DNA of 57,862 nucleotides from Anaerolineae bacterium (GTDB lineage Bacteria; Chloroflexota; Anaerolineae; Anaerolineales; E44-bin32): contig DUEZ01000067.1 of assembly GCA_011174825.1 (NCBI GenBank), positions 84,359 to 142,220 of the forward strand, in the 5' to 3' direction. Position 1 is the stretch's first letter; every line of letters begins with the position of its first letter. Below are positions 51,621 to 57,862 of this stretch, in pieces. A model generated the notes under the pieces. The model worked only from the letters and a program-made list of their open reading frames with translations, was not told where the DNA came from and ran no database searches. The position numbers and the translations under genes are program-made.

Positions 51621-54600
51621 ATGCGACCTGGATTCCATTTGGGAGGATTGAGGAACAAGATCATCGCCTGGTCTTTTGTCCCCACGGTGATCATCTTGGT
51701 TGCAGTAGCCATCGTCATGTTCTACGCCTACCAGGATGTGACAGAAGATCTTGTGATCGAAAGGGATACGGAACTAACGAGATTAACGGCTGATAAATTC
51801 ATGGCTGAATTGACGAAATATGTCGATCTCCTAAGTGCCGAGGCACGTTCGCCAGCGATCTATGAAAAAGACCCTGCAGCGCAGCGTGATGCTCTCAAAG
51901 CAGCCAGTAATCGTTTGGCTGCTTTTGATGCTGGAGTGCTTATCCTCGACACCTTCGGTATCGTCGTGGCCGCTGAACCGGAACGAAGAGATCTCGTCGG
52001 GCAGGATTGGTCCGATCGAAGCTATTATCTCCAGCTGCTTCGATCTCAAATATTCGGTGCGGTAGACATGGTTATTTCAGATGTTGTGACCGACGGGCTA
52101 GAAGGGGAGGATGTCATCGTCATCGCAATGCCTATTCTGGGTTCTCAAGCGGAATTCTTTGGCACGCTGGTGGGTATGTTTGGTGTTGAACAGGCTGCAC
52201 TTAGCGCATTCTACGACGATATCGAAAAACTCCGTCTCGTGGAAAGTGGAAGTGCATACATTGTGGATGGGAATGGGAAGGTGATCTACCATTCCGATCC
52301 TGGTTACATTGGAGAAGATTTTTCCCTCCAAGATGTAATACAGCCAGTCTTGGGGGGGGAAGTGGGGGCAGTACGCATACGCGATCTTGATGGTCAGGAG
52401 ATTGTTGCCAGCTATGCGCCGATACCTAATACCTCCTGGGGTCTGGTTACGGAGGAAAATTGGGCTTCCTTAATCGAGCCCAGTCAAGGCTACCGACAGT
52501 TTCTCTTTCTCTTGCTTGCCTTAGGGGTTGTTATCCCCACTCTGGTGGTCGCATTTGGAGTTAGGCGCATCACGCGTCCTATCATTGAACTCATCACTGC
52601 AGCTCAGAAGGTGGCTGGGGGTGATTTCAGCCAGAGGATTAAGGCGCAGACCGGTGATGAAATTGAGGAGTTGGCTGAACAATTCAGTCTCATGTCGGCT
52701 CAACTTCAGGGATCATATGCACAATTAGAACGGAGAGTAGCCGCTCGAACTGAAGAATTATCGGCGCTCAACGAGATCGCCTCTGTGGTGAGCCAGTCCT
52801 TGGACTTGGATGAGATATTGTATAGCGCCTTAGATGAATCCCTGCAGGTGATGGAAATCGAAGCCGGGGGGATCTATCTCTTGAATGAAAAGGCAGGGGT
52901 ATTGAACATCGTCGCTCAGCGAGGATTTAGCCCCCAGTTTGTATCAGAAGTCGACAATTTAACAATCGGTGAGGGTTTTTCGGGTCGTGTTGCCCAATCT
53001 GGTCAGCCTTTGGTTGTGAACAATGTCTCCACCGATCCTCGATTGACGAGGAAGGTCGTCCGTGATGAGGGGCTCCGATCGATGGCCAGCGTGCCCTTGG
53101 CAGTCAAAGGGAAAGTGTTAGGAACGCTCTTCGCAATTACACGCGGTGATCGGGAATTTACCAACCAAGATGTCCAATTGCTCACCTCCATCGGTCATCA
53201 GATCGGTGTGGCCATAGAGAACGCCAACCTCTACAATGCTGCACAGAGGCGAGCGGAACAATTTGAGGTGCTCAGCGAGTTGGGGCGTCGACTCACTTCT
53301 ATTTTGGCCGTTGATGCGTTGCTCGATCAGGTAGTTCGGTTGATTCAACAAGCATTTAAATATGATGTGGTCGAGATCGGCCTGGTTGAGGGGGACGAGT
53401 TGGTCTTCAAGCGTCGAGCGAAAGTACTTTCTGATACTCAGTTGGAGAGTTTTCGCATCAAGATCGGAGAGCAGGGTATCACTGGTGAGGTGGCAGCAAC
53501 CGGTGAGACGCTTCTCGTGCCAGACGTGAGCCGAGACCAGCGCTATGTCAATATTGATGACGATGATACCCGCTCGGAGTTGGCAGTCCCCCTCAAAAGC
53601 AAAGGTCTAGTCATTGGCGTGCTCAATATACAAAGCCGAGAGCTCGATGCATTCGACGAGAGTGATTTGGTGCTGACACAATCATTGGCCGATCAGGTGG
53701 CTATCGCCATTGAGAACGCTCGTCTATTTATTGGTGAACAACGACGAGCGGATCAATTTCGCGTGATCAGTGAGGTGGGAGGACACATAAGCTCGATCTT
53801 GGATGTTGAAGTATTGTTGCAGGAGATGTCCCGCCTAATTAGAGAGGCTTTTGGCTATTATCATGTGGCTTTCGGGTTGATCGAGGAGGATGAGGTAATT
53901 TACAAGGCCGGATCAGGGGAACTCTCGGATGAGCCTGGTTTTCAGTTTGAGCCCGCAAGGCTCAAGGTTGGCCTCGAGGGGATCACAGGTTGGGTGGCTT
54001 CAACAGGTGAGTCCTTTTATGTGCCCGATGTGAGCAAGGAACCGCGTTACATTGAAATGCGAGGTAGCAAAACCCGCTCTGAGCTAACGGTCCCGATCAG
54101 TGCCAGAGGGAAAGTTCTTGGCATCCTCGATGTTCAGAGTGACCAACTCAACGCTTTCGATGAATCTGACCTAACCGTTCTCCAATCCTTAGCCTATCAG
54201 GCAGGTGTGGCGATCGAAAATGCGACTCTCTTCGAGGCTGAACAAAGACGGGCAGAACAATTCCGTTTGATCAGTGAGGTGGGACAGCGTATCATCACAA
54301 TCCTAACTGTCGACGAGTTGCTCGAACAGATGGCCAGAATGATCAAAGATACGTTTGATTATTATCACGTTGGATTTGGATTAATCGAAGGGGATGAGGT
54401 TGCCTCGAAGGCCGAGCTCGGTCCTTTAAGAGAAGCCTATCATTCCGTGCGTCTTAAAGTTGGCCAGGAGGGGATTTGGGGTCAGGTTGCTCAAACCGGT
54501 GAGCCGTTATTGATACCCGATGTGAGCAAGAATCCGTGGTACTTTGCCGTGCCGGGTAGCGAGGTCTGTTCGGAACTATGTGTGCCACTCATATCGAAGG

Positions 54601-55367
54601 GCGAGGTTATCGGTGTATTGGATGCGGAGAGCGACCGGCTAGATGCATTTGACGAAAGTGACATTGTGATCCTACAGACCCTGGCAAACCAAGCGGCCGT
54701 CGCAATAGAGAATGCACGTTTGTTCGAGCAGACTCATCAACTGGCTGCCATGGAAGAGAGAAATCGCCTCGCCCGTGACCTCCATGATGCCGTTACTCAA
54801 ACTCTTTTCTCGTCCAGCCTTCTCGCTGAAGCTTTACCTGTTTTATGGGATAAAGATCAAGCCGAGGGGCGAAGGCTTCTAAATGAAATTCGCCAATTAT
54901 GTCGAGGCGCTTTAGCCGAGATGAGGACTCTGTTGATGGAATTACGCCCCGCCTCGTTGGTTGAGGCGAGTTTGGAAGAATTGTTGAATCAACTTCGTGA
55001 TTCCGTAACTGGGAGGATAGGTGTGCCTGTCACATTGACAATTGAGGGCCCATACGAACTACCTCCCGACGTTCACACCGCGTTCTATCGCATCGCTCAG
55101 GAAGCGTTGAACAACATCGTCAAATACGCTCAAGCTAGTCAGGTTTCGATCGCATTACGATGTATACCTCTCGGGGATGAGAATGAGCGAAGGGTAGAAT
55201 TGCACGTAATAGATGATGGGGTCGGATTTGATCCCGGTGATATCTCGTCTGAGCGTTTGGGTATCGGGATCATGCGTGAGCGCGCGAGAGCGATCGGGGC
55301 TACATTGAAGATCGATACCGAGATTGGGCATGGGACGGATATTTGGGTTGTCTGGGAAGGTGTATAG
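51621..55367 (+). CDS. Membrane sensor histidine kinase with Cache-like, HAMP and four GAF domains
   Basis: 1248 residues. Order: membrane span (about 14-35), extracytoplasmic Cache-like sensor (about 40-290), second span (about 293-315), HAMP (about 317-370), a short coiled coil, four GAF domains starting near residues 383, 550, 716 and 883, HisKA_3 with H1055 (RDLHDAVTQTLFSS) and HATPase_c (FYRIAQEALNNIVKYA, DDGVGFDPGD, GIGIMRERARAIGA). The NarL-type histidine box predicts a NarL-like partner, which is encoded at 57175. GAF 2-4 are very similar (GEQGITGEVAATGE, GLEGITGWVASTGE, GQEGIWGQVAQTGE), indicating recent duplication. A strong ribosome-binding site (AGGAG) precedes the ATG. Confidence 0.93.
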   Translation: MRPGFHLGGLRNKIIAWSFVPTVIILVAVAIVMFYAYQDVTEDLVIERDTELTRLTADKFMAELTKYVDLLSAEARSPAIYEKDPAAQRDALKAASNRLAAFDAGVLILDTFGIVVAAEPERRDLVGQDWSDRSYYLQLLRSQIFGAVDMVISDVVTDGLEGEDVIVIAMPILGSQAEFFGTLVGMFGVEQAALSAFYDDIEKLRLVESGSAYIVDGNGKVIYHSDPGYIGEDFSLQDVIQPVLGGEVGAVRIRDLDGQEIVASYAPIPNTSWGLVTEENWASLIEPSQGYRQFLFLLLALGVVIPTLVVAFGVRRITRPIIELITAAQKVAGGDFSQRIKAQTGDEIEELAEQFSLMSAQLQGSYAQLERRVAARTEELSALNEIASVVSQSLDLDEILYSALDESLQVMEIEAGGIYLLNEKAGVLNIVAQRGFSPQFVSEVDNLTIGEGFSGRVAQSGQPLVVNNVSTDPRLTRKVVRDEGLRSMASVPLAVKGKVLGTLFAITRGDREFTNQDVQLLTSIGHQIGVAIENANLYNAAQRRAEQFEVLSELGRRLTSILAVDALLDQVVRLIQQAFKYDVVEIGLVEGDELVFKRRAKVLSDTQLESFRIKIGEQGITGEVAATGETLLVPDVSRDQRYVNIDDDDTRSELAVPLKSKGLVIGVLNIQSRELDAFDESDLVLTQSLADQVAIAIENARLFIGEQRRADQFRVISEVGGHISSILDVEVLLQEMSRLIREAFGYYHVAFGLIEEDEVIYKAGSGELSDEPGFQFEPARLKVGLEGITGWVASTGESFYVPDVSKEPRYIEMRGSKTRSELTVPISARGKVLGILDVQSDQLNAFDESDLTVLQSLAYQAGVAIENATLFEAEQRRAEQFRLISEVGQRIITILTVDELLEQMARMIKDTFDYYHVGFGLIEGDEVASKAELGPLREAYHSVRLKVGQEGIWGQVAQTGEPLLIPDVSKNPWYFAVPGSEVCSELCVPLISKGEVIGVLDAESDRLDAFDESDIVILQTLANQAAVAIENARLFEQTHQLAAMEERNRLARDLHDAVTQTLFSSSLLAEALPVLWDKDQAEGRRLLNEIRQLCRGALAEMRTLLMELRPASLVEASLEELLNQLRDSVTGRIGVPVTLTIEGPYELPPDVHTAFYRIAQEALNNIVKYAQASQVSIALRCIPLGDENERRVELHVIDDGVGFDPGDISSERLGIGIMRERARAIGATLKIDTEIGHGTDIWVVWEGV

Positions 55368-55436
55368 GTGTCCATCAAGGATGTGCAGCCGTAGCCTCTT
55401 GACTTTGAGTGTATTCATCACCTGGTGGGAGATAAC

Positions 55437-57116
55437 ATGAAAGGTATTCTCTACAAGAGAACAGCGATGCTCTCCATTATTTTGCTGGCATTGACCTTCG
55501 GTGCCTGCTCGCAACCTGCTTCACCAACCAATGATGAATCCTCAACGCAAGAGGTTATTCCGACACCAACGAAGGAACTTCAAACCATCGTCGTGGCACT
55601 GGTTGAAACTCCAACATCTTTGGATCCCGCCGACCACCGTGAGCGTCAATCTGAGACCGTAATCAGGAACATGTTCGACGGGCTGGTGACACGGGATATC
55701 CGCAGTGGTATCCATCTTGAGCTAGCGGAAGTGATTACTTTTCTAGACCAACAGACACTAGAGGTCAGATTACGAAGAGGGGTGCTCTTCCACGATGGCG
55801 TAGAAATGACCGCGGATGATGTGGTATTTACCTTCGAACGTATTATTGGTGAGAATGCAATTGAGTACCCTGAACCTCATACCTCTCAACGTAAAGGGCT
55901 CATCACCCCCTTAGCTTCAATAGAGAAGACTGATGAATATACCGTGGTGATGCATTTTAGTAGTCCCTGGCCACCTGTTATGCAGATGCTTGTTCACCAA
56001 CAAATCGTGCCTAAGCATTACTTGGAGGAAGTCGGAACGCAAGGTTTCCTCGAGCATCCTATCGGCACTGGGCCATTTAAATTTGTATCAGCTGAGCAGG
56101 ACCTGAAAGAGATCATCATGGAGCGTTTTGATGATTATTATGGTGGTGCGCCAGGCTTGCCTCCGGTGGGACCTGCTTGTGTAGATCGAGTGATCTTCCG
56201 TGTGATCCCCGATGCCATGACCCGAGCGGCGGCGTTGAAAGCCGGCGAGGTTAACATCATTCAGGAAGTACCTCTGGATTTGATCGAGGTCTTAACCGAA
56301 GATCCCGACATCTCGGTGCGGACAGCACCCGGTACTCGACCGGTATGGCTGGATTTGAATGTCAACTTGGCCCCATTTACGAATGTGCGGGTCCGGCAGG
56401 CGCTCAATTATGCGGTGGACAAAGAAGAGATTATTTGGGAGGTATTTTTCGGTCGGGCGATTGCCTTACCTGGACCTCTGTCACCGTACAATAACTTCGT
56501 CAATGAAGAATTGGAACCGTACCCCTACGATCCTGAGAGAGCTTTGTCCCTTCTAACCCAGGCTGGTTGGATAGACATGAACGGTGATGGCTTTCCGGAT
56601 AGAGAAGGTGAACCATTCGAATTTACCATCGATACCTTGGAGAGGTGGCGTCCGCTTGCTGAGAATATCGTTGAACAGCTGCAGAGGATAGGTATCCGGA
56701 CAACGATCCGTTACTGGGAGCGATCCGTCATCCGTCCTTATTTATTAGCCGGAGAGCGAATGGCATTCCTGGAGGGCTGGGGGGATTCTGCCTTTGATCC
56801 AGTGGGGCACTTCGAGGCTAAATGGCACACGTATATCGAGGATCAGCCTTATGGCCGTGCGAATTATTCGGGCTATAGCGACGAAAGAGTGGATAGTCTT
56901 ATTCGGATGGGTGAGACTACATCCTGGACAGTCGAGCGAGAGAGAATATACAATGAAGCCCAGATGATCCTTTATGTGGACGCGCCAGCGGTGTTTCTGA
57001 TCCTCCCCGAGGAAATTGGAGCGGCGTCGATCCGTATCGAGAATTGGGAACTGGCTTCAGATGGACGCATCAACTTGCACGACGTTTGTATTATGCCTGA
57101 AACGGCGGAGGAGTGA
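55437..57116 (+). CDS. ABC transporter substrate-binding lipoprotein, family 5 (peptide type)
   Basis: 559 residues from ATG 55437 with GGGAGA upstream (a GTG at 55425 is a false start). The signal peptide ends in the lipobox FGACS. The mature protein is a family 5 (DppA/OppA) binding protein: SLDPADHRERQSETVIRNMF, VLFHDGVEMTADDVVFTFER, LNYAVDKEEIIWEVFFG and YDPERALSLLTQAGW. It lies between a sensor kinase (70 bases upstream) and its likely response regulator (58 bases downstream). It could deliver ligand to a transporter (the permease pair at 42655-45643 lacks a binding protein) or act as ligand-loading partner of the sensor. Confidence 0.92.
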   Translation: MKGILYKRTAMLSIILLALTFGACSQPASPTNDESSTQEVIPTPTKELQTIVVALVETPTSLDPADHRERQSETVIRNMFDGLVTRDIRSGIHLELAEVITFLDQQTLEVRLRRGVLFHDGVEMTADDVVFTFERIIGENAIEYPEPHTSQRKGLITPLASIEKTDEYTVVMHFSSPWPPVMQMLVHQQIVPKHYLEEVGTQGFLEHPIGTGPFKFVSAEQDLKEIIMERFDDYYGGAPGLPPVGPACVDRVIFRVIPDAMTRAAALKAGEVNIIQEVPLDLIEVLTEDPDISVRTAPGTRPVWLDLNVNLAPFTNVRVRQALNYAVDKEEIIWEVFFGRAIALPGPLSPYNNFVNEELEPYPYDPERALSLLTQAGWIDMNGDGFPDREGEPFEFTIDTLERWRPLAENIVEQLQRIGIRTTIRYWERSVIRPYLLAGERMAFLEGWGDSAFDPVGHFEAKWHTYIEDQPYGRANYSGYSDERVDSLIRMGETTSWTVERERIYNEAQMILYVDAPAVFLILPEEIGAASIRIENWELASDGRINLHDVCIMPETAEE

Positions 57117-57174
57117 GTGAAATTTCTATCCATTTGTGTGCCCTTCATGCGATAATCGTAATAAGGATAAATCT

Positions 57175-57816
57175 ATGACTGAAGCGAAACCCATTCGAGT
57201 GATGATCGTTGATGAGCATGATATGGTCCGCCGAGGACTGATCATGTTTCTTAAGGTCAAGCCCGACTTGGAATTGATCGCAGAAGCAAGAAATGGGGAA
57301 GAAGCCATCCTAATATGTGAGAATGTACAACCGGATGTGATTTTGATGGACCTTATGATGCCTGTGATGGATGGCATAACCGCAACAAGGATCATCCGTG
57401 AGCGATGGCCTGAAGTACAGGTCATTGCTTTAACGAGCTTCCAGGAGAAAGAGTTGGTCCAGGAAGTACTCCAAGCAGGTGCGATAAGCTATTTGTTAAA
57501 AAACGTCACGGTCGATGAGCTTGCCGAGGCGATCCGGGCAGCATATGCAGGGAAAGCGACCTTGGCCCCGGAAGCGACACAGGTATTGATTCAAGCCTCT
57601 CGAGAAGATCCTTCACCGGGTCATGATCTAACACCACGCGAACATGAGGTTCTTGTATGCATGGTCGAAGGATTGAGCAATCCTGAAATTGCTGCGCGAC
57701 TTACCATCAGTCGCTCCACAGCTAGGGCACATGTCAGTAACATCCTCTCTAAACTGGGTGTCTCCAACCGTGCAGAAGCGATTGCCTTGGCCCTTCGTCA
57801 GAAATTAGTCACCTGA
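57175..57816 (+). CDS. NarL/FixJ-type response regulator
   Basis: 213 residues from ATG 57175, with AAGGAT upstream (the frame opens at a GTG at 57136). Receiver domain first: acidic pair in [13 protein letters not shown], phospho-acceptor Asp in [13 protein letters not shown] (about residue 57) and Lys in YLLKNVT. Then a LuxR-type helix-turn-helix: [20 protein letters not shown] and [20 protein letters not shown]. It is the expected partner of the HisKA_3 kinase at 51621-55367. Its targets cannot be read here. Confidence 0.93.
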   Translation: MTEAKPIRVMIVDEHDMVRRGLIMFLKVKPDLELIAEARNGEEAILICENVQPDVILMDLMMPVMDGITATRIIRERWPEVQVIALTSFQEKELVQEVLQAGAISYLLKNVTVDELAEAIRAAYAGKATLAPEATQVLIQASREDPSPGHDLTPREHEVLVCMVEGLSNPEIAARLTISRSTARAHVSNILSKLGVSNRAEAIALALRQKLVT

Positions 57817-57829
57817 TCAAAAAAAGTGT

Positions 57830-57862
57830 ACTGAAAAAACTACCCTCGAGGAATAGGTAGGG
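57830..57862. repeat. Palindromic ACTGAAAAAA element, copy 4 (cut by the window end)
   Basis: ACTGAAAAAACTACCCTCGA and the following GGAATAGGTAGGG match the left arm of copies 2 and 3. The element begins 14 bases after the response regulator stop codon. The rest is outside the window. Confidence 0.8.

Overview
The window reads as chromosome of a member of the Chloroflexota, most likely an Anaerolineae-type bacterium. No rRNA or marker gene is present, so this rests on gene content: a giant Thr/Pro-rich surface protein ending in a DUF11-like domain, several sensor kinases with phytochrome-free GAF arrays, an acidic zinc-ribbon membrane protein with repeated D-W-L motifs, a MutL/GlmL-type actin-fold protein inside a membrane-protein operon, an actinobacterial/chloroflexal gene trio (SCO1664 family, DUF3090, histidine phosphatase), and many palindromic intergenic repeats. 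Apart from these repeats and one decayed gene, the region looks like stable chromosome; I see no prophage, transposase, CRISPR array, rRNA or tRNA.

Layout. 1-2385: 3' part of a repeat-rich Thr/Pro surface protein that enters from the left, closed by a strong terminator. 2679-6165 (minus): HerA-type ATPase, a small HAS-barrel-like protein and a NurA nuclease, a DNA-end-processing operon. 6411-14459 (plus): eight tightly coupled genes (small membrane protein, DUF6754-like protein, two polytopic proteins, zinc-ribbon/DWL protein, MutL-like ATPase, barrel/KOW-like protein, LPATG-tailed protein). I regard this as the best candidate for an undescribed membrane system. 14544-17179: an AAA/STAND ATPase fused to an OmpR-type DNA-binding domain, then a soluble response regulator-histidine kinase. 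17467-22450: LprG/LppX-like lipoprotein plus MFS exporter, a DUF3352 protein, and a TMEM198-like membrane protein. 22566-26959 (minus): phosphohexomutase, glycerate 2-kinase, sugar-type binding lipoprotein. 27290-29533: uvrC and a stand-alone receiver domain.

29796-33645 (minus): galactokinase, a helicase-associated-domain protein and a diacylglycerol-kinase-like enzyme. 33827-34038 (plus): an orphan, apparently structured RNA with its own promoter and a U-tract end. 34241-41982 (minus): two paralogous MFS transporters, a HAD hydrolase, two double-GNAT acetyltransferases and an ABC-2 exporter preceded by tandem terminators (possible attenuator). 42655-45643 (minus): a Dpp/Opp-type permease pair in which the DppC-like subunit carries a C-terminal class III cyclase-like domain that has lost its metal-binding aspartates. 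45992-46245: remnant of a TrkA-C (RCK_C) domain gene. 46284-50921 (minus): hom, SCO1664 family, DUF3090, histidine phosphatase, rarA. 51621-57816 (plus): large four-GAF sensor kinase, family 5 solute-binding lipoprotein and NarL-type response regulator, probably one signalling unit.

A palindromic element of about 115 bp with ACTGAAAAAA-type ends occurs four times (19751, 24110, 48704, and 57830 cut by the window edge), with a degenerate fifth copy at 2480. Functions are assigned by recognising motifs in the translated sequence; no database search was possible.
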